This document shows, piece after piece, positions 9,842-19,328 of a stretch of DNA of 64,000 bases. The notes below the pieces were generated by a model. It did not search any database. It had not been told where the DNA came from and worked only from the letters and a program-made list of their open reading frames with translations. The DNA is from Pelagomonas calceolata. Lineage: Eukaryota; Sar; Pelagophyceae; Pelagomonadales; Pelagomonadaceae. A program made the translations under genes and the position numbers. How positions within the stretch are numbered: position 1 is the first letter of the stretch; each line of letters opens with the position of its first letter. The stretch spans positions 1,240,001-1,304,000 of the forward strand of contig CAKKNE010000006.1 in NCBI GenBank assembly GCA_918797485.1. The letters run 5' to 3'.

Positions 9842-10043
9842 GGCTTGTTGTTGTGTCGCCGCGGCGGCCGGCGTTGGCGCAGCCGCTTCCGCTGCTCCAG
9901 GCGGTGGTGGTGGAGGGAGTGGTGGTGGTGGTGGCTCTTCCCGCTTGGATTCCTGCGAGCCAATGGTTCTGTCCTCCTGCTTATGCGGTCTGCGCGTCTG
10001 TAACCGCGCTCGATACGCTGTTTCAGCGCCGCTTCCTTAGCTA

Positions 10044-10067
10044 CCTAGCGTCCGTATAGGCACTAGC
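10044..10067 (+). promoter_or_regulatory. CTAG palindrome element, degenerate copy
   Basis: Reads CCTAGCGTCC, then GTATAGGCACTAGC; the right arm and spacing are kept and the core is changed. It lies between divergent genes, 70 nt before the MYND-TPR start codon used here. Confidence 0.4.
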
Positions 10068-10136
10068 GGCAAGCTTTTGGAGCTAAAGGTTTTTTGCATC
10101 GTAGGGCTGCCCCCGAGCGAGTTGACCATACAAAAG

Positions 10137-11270
10137 ATGATCCTCACGCAGTGCGCCGTCTGCGCCACCGACCTAGGCCTAACCTTGGGCAAGAAATGCG
10201 GCCGCTGCAGCACACGCTATTGTGGGCCTGAATGCCAGGTGCAGCACTGGAAAGAGGGCGGCCACGACCAGCTCTGTAAGCCAATAAAAAAAGCAGGCGG
10301 CGCCGAACAATACAACGCAAATAAGAAGTACTCGGAGGCCGTTACGGTCGCCGCGGAGGCGTGCGCGGACGACACGAAGGGCCAGACGTGCTACATCTGC
10401 ACGCAGGCCGTCCATCGGCACACAAAGGAGGGCCTCGTGCGCATGTGCGCGTGCCGCGGGACGTCGGGCTTCGCGCATGTTTCGTGTCTCGCGGAGCAGG
10501 CGAAGATTTTGGTCGCGGAGGTCGAGGAGAATAATTTGGGCCACGAGGCGTTTAACGAGAGGTGGACGCGGTGGTATTCGTGTAGTCTGTGCGAGCAAGG
10601 ATACCACGGCGTCGTGGCGTGCGCGCTCGGGTGGGCGTGCTGGAAAACGTATGTGGGCCGGCCGGACGCGGACTCGGCTCGGCGCTTGGCGATGACAATG
10701 CTCGGAAACGGTTTATCCGAGGCAAAACACTATGAGGACGCGTTGACCGTGGAAGAGGCTATGTTTTCTATGCAGCAGCGACTTGGCGATTCAGAAAGCA
10801 ACACACTTGTCACGCTGGGCAATCTTGCGGTCACGTATCAAGCGCTTGGACAGCTTGAGAAGTCCCTAAGTATGAAGCGAGACGTATACTCCGGATGGGT
10901 GGACCTCTTTGGCGAGGAACATCCGGAAACCCTCAGAGAAGGCATCAACTACGCGAATTGCCTTGTTCAGATGCTGCGTTTCAAAGAAGCCAAGGCGCTG
11001 CTGCGCAAAACGATGCCCGCGGCGCGACGCGTTCTTGGAGAGAATCATGACATTCCGCTCGAGATGAGGTCGATGTACGCGCAAGCGCTCTGCCGGGACC
11101 CCGCCGCCACGCTCGACGATCTCCGCGAGGCCGTGACAACGCTCGAGGACACGGAGCGGACCGCGCGGCGCTTGCTCGGCGGATCGCACCCCGTCGCAGC
11201 GGAGATTGAGAAATCCCTGCGAATCGCGCGAGCCGCGCTCCGCGCCCGCGACACGCCGGGGAGCGCGTAA
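10137..11270 (+). CDS. MYND zinc finger, RING-variant and TPR protein (full-length family copy)
   Basis: A 377-residue protein. The ATG at 10137 is chosen because two paralogues in the window begin with the same MILTxCA. Residues 5-45 are a MYND finger (CAVC, CGRC, YCGPEC, HDQLC). Residues about 80-150 form a C4HC3 RING-variant finger (CYIC ... CACRGTSGFAHVSC ... CSLC), typical of membrane-linked E3 ligases. From about residue 170 there are kinesin-light-chain-like TPR units (NLAVTYQALGQLEKSLSMKR; ALLRKTMPAARRVLGENH). A ubiquitin-ligase adaptor role is plausible. Other copies lie at 37.5, 53.4 and 56.6 kb, so the family is expanding by duplication. Confidence 0.85.
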   Translation: MILTQCAVCATDLGLTLGKKCGRCSTRYCGPECQVQHWKEGGHDQLCKPIKKAGGAEQYNANKKYSEAVTVAAEACADDTKGQTCYICTQAVHRHTKEGLVRMCACRGTSGFAHVSCLAEQAKILVAEVEENNLGHEAFNERWTRWYSCSLCEQGYHGVVACALGWACWKTYVGRPDADSARRLAMTMLGNGLSEAKHYEDALTVEEAMFSMQQRLGDSESNTLVTLGNLAVTYQALGQLEKSLSMKRDVYSGWVDLFGEEHPETLREGINYANCLVQMLRFKEAKALLRKTMPAARRVLGENHDIPLEMRSMYAQALCRDPAATLDDLREAVTTLEDTERTARRLLGGSHPVAAEIEKSLRIARAALRARDTPGSA

Positions 11271-11331
11271 TCACTACAGAGGCACCCTGTCACTACGAAG
11301 AGACGCGACTCCTAACGCGACTCTTACGCCC

Positions 11332-12276
11332 CTAGTTGCCGACCTTGACCAAATTCCCCTCCGCGTCCTCCTCGAGCCCCTCCTTCTCCAAATATTCGGC
11401 GGCCAGCCGATCGAACTCCGCCTCCTTCGCCTTCATGTTGACGACGTAGGGGTGGTTCGGGTGCGCGCCGTACAGTAATTGCTGGTAGCGGTTGATCTCC
11501 TTCTCCTCCTTGCCCATGTGCGCGCTGCACGTGATCAAATTGATCAAAGCGTCCGCATCATCACTCTTCTTCCCGAGGGCCTCCTGCAATCTTTTCTGGG
11601 CTTCCTCATAATCCTTCTGGTGCATCTTGGCGACGGCCAACCCGTTCAGCAGCGTCAAGCTACTTCCGAACTTGTCGATGAGCTCCTCGTACGTATACGC
11701 CGCCTCCTTCGTGTTGTCGCCACCTTTGTGCAGATTGATCCACGCGCCCACGAGCTGCGTCAGCGTCGCGTCCTCGTCGATCGCCTCGAGCTTCTTGAAG
11801 GACTGCTCGGCTAAATCACATCTATTGATCTGCAGGCACATCTGCGCCCACAGCGCGGTCTGCTCCATGGTTGATTGCTTTTTGAGGGCCGTGAAGGCCT
11901 CCTTCTGCAGGTCTTCTCTCTGGTAGATGATGGCGGCTACCAACTGCACGGTAGAGTTCTCGCGCGTCTCCTTCTCGGTGAGCCACGTTCCCAAAGTCTC
12001 GACGACGCCGTCGCGCGTCCCGGACGGGTTCTCGAGGTACTCCGCTAATAATTTCACCGCTCGCAAACTAACCGGGGCGTCGTCGTCGACCTCGCTGATA
12101 ACTAGGGCGTACTGGCCCTGGCCGACGTAGCTCCTGTATACAAATTCGTCGCGCTCTATTTTTAACTCATCCGTCAAGCGGTTCAGGCGGCCGCCCTCGT
12201 TGATGGCCTGCTGGAAGGAGCCCAGCCAGAAGAGGTTCCTGAGCGTGTAGAGCTCGTCGGGGTCCGTGGAGGCCAT
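11332..12276 (-). CDS. COPE: Coatomer subunit epsilon
   Basis: A 314-residue all-helical TPR-like protein with the family's full length. The start DELYTLRNLFWLGSFQQAINE is the epsilon-COP signature, and YEELIDKFGSSLTLLNGLAV, then the C-terminal HPNHPYVVNMKAKEAEFDRL, also fit. It is part of the COPI coat that drives retrograde Golgi-to-ER vesicle traffic, stabilising alpha-COP. It is a single-exon gene, with its 3' end facing that of the MYND-TPR gene. Confidence 0.95.
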   Translation of the reverse strand: MASTDPDELYTLRNLFWLGSFQQAINEGGRLNRLTDELKIERDEFVYRSYVGQGQYALVISEVDDDAPVSLRAVKLLAEYLENPSGTRDGVVETLGTWLTEKETRENSTVQLVAAIIYQREDLQKEAFTALKKQSTMEQTALWAQMCLQINRCDLAEQSFKKLEAIDEDATLTQLVGAWINLHKGGDNTKEAAYTYEELIDKFGSSLTLLNGLAVAKMHQKDYEEAQKRLQEALGKKSDDADALINLITCSAHMGKEEKEINRYQQLLYGAHPNHPYVVNMKAKEAEFDRLAAEYLEKEGLEEDAEGNLVKVGN

Positions 12277-12824
12277 CCTGCCGCGCGGCGCTTACTGAGC
12301 TCCCTACAGACACAGCGTATGGGTGTGCGGCGCGTCGCGGCGGAGCAGGCGTTTGACAGCAAAAAAATATAATATTGCGGCGGCTGCTGCGGCGGCGAAC
12401 TTGTGCCAGGTCGGCGCGCGCGAGCCTCTTTTTTGCGGCTTATTGCTAAAGTTGCTAAAATGGAGCGAAACCCGCGCGCTTTAGCGCCAATTCCCCTCTG
12501 GCCCGTGCCTGGATGCTTGTGAGGCTTCCATGGACGGGTCAAAGAGGCCTGTGGGGGCATTGATGGTCAGAGCGATGGAAGCAGCTCGACCTACATCAGC
12601 GCTTATTGTCGCGTCGCCAGACCAGCCCGCTTGCGCACACAGCGTGTGCAGTGTATCGCATTGCTAAGCTATAGTACCGGGACGGTTCACGGCTAAGAAA
12701 GAGCCCGTTCGGTGCCCTACTCCTGCAGCTTCAGGTCTGACATAACAGGCTTGACTGCTCTCACCGCGCGCGGCGAGGCATAAAAACACCGGCCCGACAG
12801 CCCACCACACCGCGGCGCCGCTAG
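12277..12824. other. Divergent intergenic region
   Basis: 548 nt between the epsilon-COP and DEAD-helicase start codons, presumably a shared promoter region. It holds an A/T run (12360-12377) but no CTAG palindrome and no convincing gene. Confidence 0.5.
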
Positions 12825-15113
12825 ATGAAGAACAAGCGCACCGTCCTCACCATGCTCCTGGCGCGTCGAGTCTGCGGCTGGTCGGCGCGCCAATTGCTCA
12901 AGCCGCGGCCGATCCGCACGGCCTTCAAGTCCAGTACCAGAGCGGCGCCGCTCATGTCCGTCGTCGACAAGGAGTCCATGGATTATGTGGATGTCGACAC
13001 CGAGCTGGCCGCCCCTGTGGAGGACGTCGTTGTCGGCGAAGAAGTCGTGCCCGACGCGGAGCCGGAGAAGGACCCCATGGCCATCGAAGGACGTATTTCC
13101 GACCGCCAAGCCGAAAGACTCGCGGAGCGAGGCATCACCACCTTCACGGAGATCCAGCATCGAAGCTACGAGCCCGTGTTCGAGGGCCGAGACCTGCTAG
13201 GTAAATCTAGAACGGGCACGGGCAAGACCGTGGCCTTCGGCCTGCCCATCATCGAGAAGCTCGCGGAGATGCGGTCGAATGGCGAGTACGACCACAAGCG
13301 GCGCGGCCGCGGCCCCGCGATGCTGGTCTTGACGCCGACGCGCGAACTCGCGAAGCAGGTCCATGATGAATTGAAGTACCTGGCGGACACGCACGGCTTC
13401 TCGACGACGTGCTTCCACGGTGGTGTCAGCTATGGCCCCCAGGAGGGTGCCCTCAGAAGAGGAGTAGATATCTTAGTCGCGACGGTCGGCCGCGTCATCG
13501 ACCATATTGATCGAGGCAACTTACAGCTCAACGACGCCTACCACGTCGTCTTGGATGAAGCTGATGAAATGTTAAGTATGGGCTTCGCTGATGATGTGGA
13601 GCGCATTTTTGGGGAGTGCCCGGCGGGCAAGGCCAAGGGCATGGGCTCGGGCGGCGGCGCGCCGGCCCCCGACGACGCCTTCGACCTCGACGAGTTATTG
13701 GGCGAGGAGGCGCCGCCCGCGCCGGTCGCCGAGAGCCGAAGACCGCAAACATTATTATTCTCCGCCACATCACCAGGATGGATCAAGAAGATGACGCGGC
13801 GCTTCATGACGGACCACGTGTTTGTGGATGTGGTTGGAGACGCCACCCAACAAGCTGCTACTACGGTGACGCACAAAGCGGTATTAGTGCCTCGGTCGAA
13901 CGACGCCAGAGCCTCGTTACTCGAGGATATTATTTCGGTGGAGCTGTCCCAAAGGCAAGGTCAAGTAACCGACGAGCAGCAGAACGGCGGCGGGCGCGTT
14001 ATTGTCTTCACCGCGACCAAGAGGGAGTGCGACGAGCTCGCGGGCGGTCCCGCCTTCCAGAGACTATCGGCACAAGTGCTCCATGGCGACATCGGCCAAA
14101 GTCAGAGGGAAGCGACGCTGGCGCAGTTCCGACGGGGCCAATTTTCAGTATTAGTAGCTACTGATGTGGCTGCTCGCGGAATTGACGTGAAAGGAGTGGA
14201 TCTGGTGGTGCAGTTCCGCACGCCGAGGGATGCCGAAGGATACGTGCATCGCTCGGGACGAACGGGCCGGGCCGGGAGGGACGGGACCGCGGTGGTCTTG
14301 TACGACGACCGGGAAGAACGCGACGTGAGATCGCTCGAGCGAGAAACGGGTGTGAAATTCCAAAGGCTCGGCCCGCCGTCGGCCGGGCGCGTGCTCGAGG
14401 CGGCGTCGCTCGATGCGGCGCGCGCTTTGACGCGGGTGCAGGACGACGTCGTGCCGCACTTCCTCGAGACGGCCAAACAGTTATGTGCGGACGAGCTCGC
14501 CGAGACGTCGGACGAGGCGGCGTCGTTAGTTGCTCGATGCTTAGCCGCGGTCGCGCGGCAGAACGAGCTGAGGGCTCGGTCCGTGCTGACGGGCGAGGCC
14601 GATCGGACGACCTTGTTGATGAGCGCGCCGCGGCCGCTCAAGACGTCGGACGTCGTGTACGCCGTCTCCAAACTCCTAGAGAGAGTACCCAAACAGGAAG
14701 GCGCGACGCCGAACGATAATGATCGGGTCGGTGCCGTACGAGTATGTAAAGAACCGTCGCAAGCGGTGTTTGACGTTCGTTCGACGACGGCGCAGCGGTT
14801 ATTAGCCTTCTGCGAGGAGCAGAACTTCAACAAGTTCACGTTCGAGGTCTGCGAGGTCCTGCCGCAGCTGCAGCCGCAGCAGCGCCGCGACTTCAACGGC
14901 GGCGGCGGTGGATATCGAGGTGGTGGTTATCGTGGTGGGCGCGGCGGCGGCGGCGGCTACCGCGGCGGTGGCGGTTATAGAGGTGGTGGGAGAGGCGGCG
15001 GCGGCGGCTACCGCCAGGGCGGCTACCGGGGCGGCGGCGGCGGCGGTGGTTATAGAGGCGGCGGCGGCGGCGGCGGCGGGTACCGCGGCGGCGGCGGCCG
15101 CGACCGCTACTAG
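12825..15113 (+). CDS. DEAD-box RNA helicase with GUCT domain and GGYR tail
   Basis: A 762-residue helicase. Motifs: Q motif (ITTFTEIQ), I (GTGKT), Ia (PTRELA), II (DEAD in VVLDEADEML), III (SAT) and VI (HRSGRTGRAGR). After the second RecA domain comes a GUCT-like region (about 590-700; FNKFTFEVCEVLPQ at its end) and then about 65 residues of GGGYRGGG repeats, an RGG-like RNA-binding tail. This is the DDX21 / plant RH3 architecture used in rRNA processing and intron splicing. The N-terminus is basic and Ser-rich (MLLARRVCGWSARQLLKPR from the second Met), suggesting an organelle, but plastid versus mitochondrion cannot be settled. Confidence 0.92.
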   Translation: MKNKRTVLTMLLARRVCGWSARQLLKPRPIRTAFKSSTRAAPLMSVVDKESMDYVDVDTELAAPVEDVVVGEEVVPDAEPEKDPMAIEGRISDRQAERLAERGITTFTEIQHRSYEPVFEGRDLLGKSRTGTGKTVAFGLPIIEKLAEMRSNGEYDHKRRGRGPAMLVLTPTRELAKQVHDELKYLADTHGFSTTCFHGGVSYGPQEGALRRGVDILVATVGRVIDHIDRGNLQLNDAYHVVLDEADEMLSMGFADDVERIFGECPAGKAKGMGSGGGAPAPDDAFDLDELLGEEAPPAPVAESRRPQTLLFSATSPGWIKKMTRRFMTDHVFVDVVGDATQQAATTVTHKAVLVPRSNDARASLLEDIISVELSQRQGQVTDEQQNGGGRVIVFTATKRECDELAGGPAFQRLSAQVLHGDIGQSQREATLAQFRRGQFSVLVATDVAARGIDVKGVDLVVQFRTPRDAEGYVHRSGRTGRAGRDGTAVVLYDDREERDVRSLERETGVKFQRLGPPSAGRVLEAASLDAARALTRVQDDVVPHFLETAKQLCADELAETSDEAASLVARCLAAVARQNELRARSVLTGEADRTTLLMSAPRPLKTSDVVYAVSKLLERVPKQEGATPNDNDRVGAVRVCKEPSQAVFDVRSTTAQRLLAFCEEQNFNKFTFEVCEVLPQLQPQQRRDFNGGGGGYRGGGYRGGRGGGGGYRGGGGYRGGGRGGGGGYRQGGYRGGGGGGGYRGGGGGGGGYRGGGGRDRY

Positions 15114-15814
15114 GACTCTCGCTTCGCTTCGACCCCTCCCATTCCCTGTGTCCAGTAACGGTGCGATTTCGTTCCTCGTGTCTTGCTTAGAGCTAGGCCT
15201 CTAAGCTAGGCCGCGTGACCGTCCTTGCCGGGGCCCCGGGGAGGAGATCGGGGGGGCGCCCGTGGTCGGCGCCGCGAGCGGCTCTTCGGGCCGGCGCGCA
15301 AGGCCCCACGCCTCCCTAGTTTTCATCTTAAACCCGCACCCTAGCTAGAGTCAACTTTTTCGCGGCCCCGCGCCACGCCCATAAGGGAGACCTCGAAAGG
15401 CCGCAAAGAGGCCTCGGAAGGCCCAATAATTTTTCATTTTTTTCGTTTCGTCAGATGATGCAAGGACGGCCCGACTGTAAAAGAGACGGCCCGACTAGTA
15501 AAAGGCCGGCCCGGCGCCGCGCGGCGCGTCGAGGCGCCTTGGGTGTTGCCCTCCCGACGTTCGCTGCGGGCAGCCGCTTCATTCAGGCCGCCGCGCGCGC
15601 GGGCAGCCCCCCAGCGAAACAGGCTGTTTTGACGCCGCCGCCGCTACACGCCGAGCTCGCCTCTCGCTCGTTAAACACGGCCGAAGCTCCCTTACTGAAA
15701 GGAGCAAACGCAACTGGGTGGCCCCACACCCAGCGACAAAAACGGTGGACGCGCCCGCCGGAACGCCGCCGCACCGCGCCGAGCTCGCCTCTCGCTCGTT
15801 AAACACGGCCGAAC
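15114..15814. other. Intergenic region with small repeats
   Basis: 701 nt. It contains two back-to-back copies of GACGGCCCGACT with a GTAAAAG tail (from 15467 and 15486) and the 36-bp direct repeat listed separately. An ORF at 15455-15802 has a shadow-like composition and is not called. Confidence 0.5.
15650..15813 (+). repeat. 36-bp direct repeat ending at the kinase start codon
   Basis: The same 36 bp (GCCGAGCTCGCC, then TCTCGCTCGTTAAAC, then ACGGCCGAA) occurs at 15650-15685 and 15778-15813, 128 bp apart. The second copy stops one base before the histidine-kinase ATG, so it lies in its promoter or leader. Confidence 0.85.
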
Positions 15815-17668
15815 ATGGAGAACCGGAACGCCCACTCGTTACAAAGACAAAATGAACTCGAGCAGCAGCTCATGAGCCGCAGCGCGCCGAACGACGCGGT
15901 ACTACCAGAGCCGCGACCACCACCACAAAAACCGAGGACTGACTTGGACGCGCTCTTCGCGCTCACAAAACGCTTCTGCTGCGTCCAGATCGGCAACTGT
16001 TTTATACTATTGATTGCCGTCCCGGCGTCGATCTACTGCATGATCCTGTCCATGGGGATACTGATCGGCTTCCTCGGATCAATCAAATTCGTGGAGGTGC
16101 GGTGCGCCGCGAAGAGCGAGCGGGAGAAGCGCGACGTCTTCGGAAGGCACTGGCTGCTGCTGATGCACCTGTGGCTGCCCTACGCGGCCATGACGCGCGC
16201 CCACGAGGCGTGGCGCTTCTCGGCGCCGGTCTGGGCCTACGGGCTGGGCTCGACGGTCTGGGTCATCTTCGGGCTTTATCAGAGGCAGCTCGGATTACGG
16301 CCGGAGATCCGGCTGTGGACGGGCGCCGTCGTAAGCGTGTCCTTCCTGGCGCACGTGCCCTACACGGACATGGGCCAGCCCATCGAGGGGTTGTTGGTCG
16401 CGGGCGGCATCGCGTTCGGGGAATTATTAGGATTAACGCTCGAGGCGCAGCGGGCCCAGGTCCAGGTCGAGGTCGAGCGCGAGGCGCAGCGCGTCCTGAA
16501 CCACACGGCGAAGCGACTGATGTGCAACACGGCCCAGGCCGCGCAATTAGTTTTATCTCAACTAGATGATTTAGCCTCAGACGACCCCGTCGTGCGGCAC
16601 ACGGCGCGGTCCGAGTCCGAGGAGGTGCTGCGGAGCTGCTGGGCCGCGACGGTCATGGGCTACAACGCTTGTAGAGCAAACTTACTACAAAGACGCTTAC
16701 ACCATTCGATCCGGGAGCCCTTTGGCGTTGATGAGTTATTAACAGCAGTATGTTGGCCGCCCGCGAAATTTATCGTGCAGAAACCTAGGACTTTTTGCAG
16801 GCCTGCGGGTGATCGAGTGTTGGTGGAGACCGTATTATTCAACGCGACGCAGAACGCGCGGTTACACGGTGGAGATGCCCCGGTCCAAGTCAGCGCGGCC
16901 TTCTCGTGCCACGAGGACGACTGCGACTTGCGATTGGAAGTGATCAACGTCGCGGGGCGGAACCACGCCCAGCTCAGAGCGCTCCGGGTCCAGGATTTAT
17001 TAGCTGCGGACGTCGACTTCGCGTCGCTCGGGATGGGGACGGCCGAGTCCACTTTTTTGGGTCTGCGGGACATCACGCTCGCTGCCAAGGCCATGGAGCC
17101 TCCTGCCAGTGTGGAGCTGCGCGTCGAGGAGGATTGCGTGAGGTTCGTCATGGTGTGTACGTTGAAGGTGGCGTCGGACGAGGAGCCCGTGCAGCGGGGC
17201 GTCAAGCGTAGTCGTGACTTGCCCGATGGGTTGTGTTATGTGGTCTTAGATGATGACAAGATCACGCGGTTGTTGGCGCGCAAGCAAATTGCGAAATTCG
17301 GCCCTCATCCTCGTTCCATCGTGTTGGGCGAGTCGAGGCAGGAAGCTCTATCTGTTCCTGAAAGGGTTAGAACGTTAGCTCACGAGTTGGGCGAAGAAAA
17401 CGTCGTCGTCATCTTAGATCAGAACTTGAACTATCCCGACGGCGACGTCCTCGGCACCGACCTCGCGTCGACTTTACGTAGAAACGCCTACGGCGGCACG
17501 ATCGTCATCCAGTCGGCCAACGCCGAGCCCTCGGACTGTATTACGTATGCCGACGCCGGCGCCGACGGCACGCTCGCCAAAGGTGTTTTAGCAGCTACTT
17601 CAGCAGCGGAGCTCGCGCTGATCTTCTGGGGGCGGTTAGCCAAGGGCCGCAAGCGGAGCCGCACGTAG
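15815..17668 (+). CDS. Membrane-bound hybrid histidine kinase-like protein
   Basis: A 617-residue protein. Residues about 50-210 hold several hydrophobic helices (LLIAVPASIYCMILSMGILI and others). They are followed by a coiled segment and a dimerisation-type helix with a candidate phospho-His (RVLNHTAKRLMCN). The ATPase part has an N-box-like FNATQNARLHGG and a glycine-rich GMGTAESTFLGLRD. The C-terminal 150 residues read as a receiver: acidic DDDK, phospho-Asp in VVVILDQNLNYPDGD and the conserved Lys in GTLAKGV. A two-component phosphorelay role at a membrane is inferred. The H and G boxes are divergent, so catalytic competence is uncertain. Confidence 0.75.
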   Translation: MENRNAHSLQRQNELEQQLMSRSAPNDAVLPEPRPPPQKPRTDLDALFALTKRFCCVQIGNCFILLIAVPASIYCMILSMGILIGFLGSIKFVEVRCAAKSEREKRDVFGRHWLLLMHLWLPYAAMTRAHEAWRFSAPVWAYGLGSTVWVIFGLYQRQLGLRPEIRLWTGAVVSVSFLAHVPYTDMGQPIEGLLVAGGIAFGELLGLTLEAQRAQVQVEVEREAQRVLNHTAKRLMCNTAQAAQLVLSQLDDLASDDPVVRHTARSESEEVLRSCWAATVMGYNACRANLLQRRLHHSIREPFGVDELLTAVCWPPAKFIVQKPRTFCRPAGDRVLVETVLFNATQNARLHGGDAPVQVSAAFSCHEDDCDLRLEVINVAGRNHAQLRALRVQDLLAADVDFASLGMGTAESTFLGLRDITLAAKAMEPPASVELRVEEDCVRFVMVCTLKVASDEEPVQRGVKRSRDLPDGLCYVVLDDDKITRLLARKQIAKFGPHPRSIVLGESRQEALSVPERVRTLAHELGEENVVVILDQNLNYPDGDVLGTDLASTLRRNAYGGTIVIQSANAEPSDCITYADAGADGTLAKGVLAATSAAELALIFWGRLAKGRKRSRT

Positions 17669-18009
17669 TAGTTGCGGCACACAGGCCCTAGTGAGGGCAC
17701 TCTCTCCTCTTAATCTTATTTCCCTTCTCTTTCTGGTGTTTCCTCGCGCCCGTCGAACGGTGCACCGGGTCTGGGCGCCTTGGAGGGGTCCGGAGGCGGT
17801 CGCGAGGTGCCTGGGGTGGGGACTGCCAAGCGTGTACAAGAAATTCGTTCCCAAGCCGGAATTCGTTCCTTTTAGGCTCATTTTCACTGCATTAGGCCGA
17901 CACAAGTCGCGATCCGCACTGCTCGAACGTTGCGCACGCGAAGTACATTCGTTCAATCCTCCTCAGTACCCCGCTCGCCGCCTACAGCGTACACAGGGAA
18001 TCAGCAATC
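17669..18009. other. Intergenic region
   Basis: 341 nt between two same-strand genes. The only pattern is a thrice-repeated ATTCGTTC word (about 17841, 17862, 17948). No gene seen. Confidence 0.4.
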
Positions 18010-19256
18010 ATGCTCAAAAAAATCATTGTCATTGCTCTGCTCGCCTCGGCTGAGGCCCGCGACTCGGATGCCGACGCCGCCGCACTCTCGAAGGACCGCC
18101 AGGACTTCAAGCGCGCCCTCGAGTCGTTAGACGCGCTCGCGACCGCGTCGAACGCGGTCGCGACCAGCGACGACAAGGCCGCGCACGCCGAAGCGCTCAT
18201 CGCGGCGTCCAGAGCGGCGCGCCAAGCCCTATCCGCGCCGCTCGCGCGCCGCCGCGAGGACTTCGCCGGCCGCCGCGACGAGTCCGCCGGCCGCCGCCTC
18301 AAGTCGGACCACGAGAAGTTCCAGGACGCGCACGAGAAGTGCATGCGCGAGTTCCTCGCGTGGGACGCCTGCACGCCCGACGCCGATGCCGATGATGACG
18401 CCATGATGCCCCCGATGGACGACTTCACGCCGCCGCCGACGTCCGCGTTATGGCTCAAGGATATATGCGATAACACGGCAAATTTCATCGACACCCTCTG
18501 CTCGATCCGCTGCGAGTGCTCCGAAAAAGAGGACGCCTTCTACACGTGCTTCTATGGTGAGGCGTGCAAAGAGTGGTACTCGTCGCCGGACGACTTCTCG
18601 TGCGAGGGCTACAAACTGTGTGGAAATCAACCAGTGTGTCGCGTCGATGGCGTGGAGGTCGACGCTGCGATTCAGGACGAACGCGCCGTAAATTTGATTT
18701 CCACACAGGCTACGACGGCGATCTGATGTACGACCAGGAGACATGTTGCCTCAAAGACCACGAGATCTATTGTGAGGAGTCCAAAACCTGCGAGTTTAAG
18801 GTCTTCGGCTGCCCGGAAGGCGGCGACAGCGAGTGCCAGATGTTCCAGACCTGGTGCGAGGAGACAGAGACGTGCATTTGGTCGTGGGAGGAGTGCGGCG
18901 ACCCCGTGCTCGACCCCAAGCCCGTGCCCGTGCCCCTGTCGCCGACGGCCAAGCCGACCCTGGCGCCGGTCGAGGCCACGCCCATGCCGACGACGAAGAA
19001 GCCCACGGTAGCCCCAGTACCCGCGCCCTCGGCCAAGCCGTCGCTCACGGCCGCGCCCACAAGCCTGCCGACGACCGCCGCCCCGTCGACCACGGCGGCT
19101 CCGACGGCCACGCCGGCGACCGGTGCGCCGGTGGCCTCGAGTCCCTTGGGCGGTGAAGTTGGCGACCGCGACCCCAACGACGATCCGTCCACGGACGCCG
19201 CGGCGGCGCGGGGCGTGACTGTTGTGGCCGTCGCTCTGTTCTTCTACGCGTTGTGA
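18010..19256 (+). CDS. Secreted Cys-rich protein with mucin-like tail, two exons
   Basis: Exons 18010..18619 and 18709..19256 join in frame to 385 aa. The N-terminus is a signal peptide (MLKKIIVIALLASAEA). An acidic/basic helical stretch follows, then a Cys-rich domain (CSIRCECSEKEDAFYTCF ... CEGYKLC|YDG ... CC ... C). Then comes about 100 residues of Thr/Pro/Ala (TPMPTTKKPT type), likely O-glycosylated, and a final hydrophobic tail (GVTVVAVALFFYAL) that looks like a GPI-anchor signal. The splice regenerates a Cys codon inside the Cys-rich domain. A cell-surface role is likely; the domain family was not recognised. Confidence 0.8.
18616..18708 (+). mobile_element. Class 1 introner element, internally deleted (93 bp)
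   Basis: Ends CTGTGTGGAAATC and GATTTCCACACAG are intact; the middle is reduced to GTCGCGTCGATGGCGTGGAG plus the right part. Flanks GCTACAAA and GCTACGAC match at 6 of 8 positions. The intron runs 18620..18708 (89 nt), starting GTGG and ending in the element's CAG, exactly as in the copy at 3.7 kb. Confidence 0.88.
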
Positions 19257-19328
19257 GCATCATCTCCCCGTCCCCTTCCCACGATCTCCCTTCCTTTTTT
19301 ACGACACTATAACAATTACAAAAAACGA

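Noticed and set aside
15455-15802. 115-codon ORF upstream of the histidine kinase
   Set aside because: Built from the 36-bp direct repeats and GC-rich spacer; no family features.
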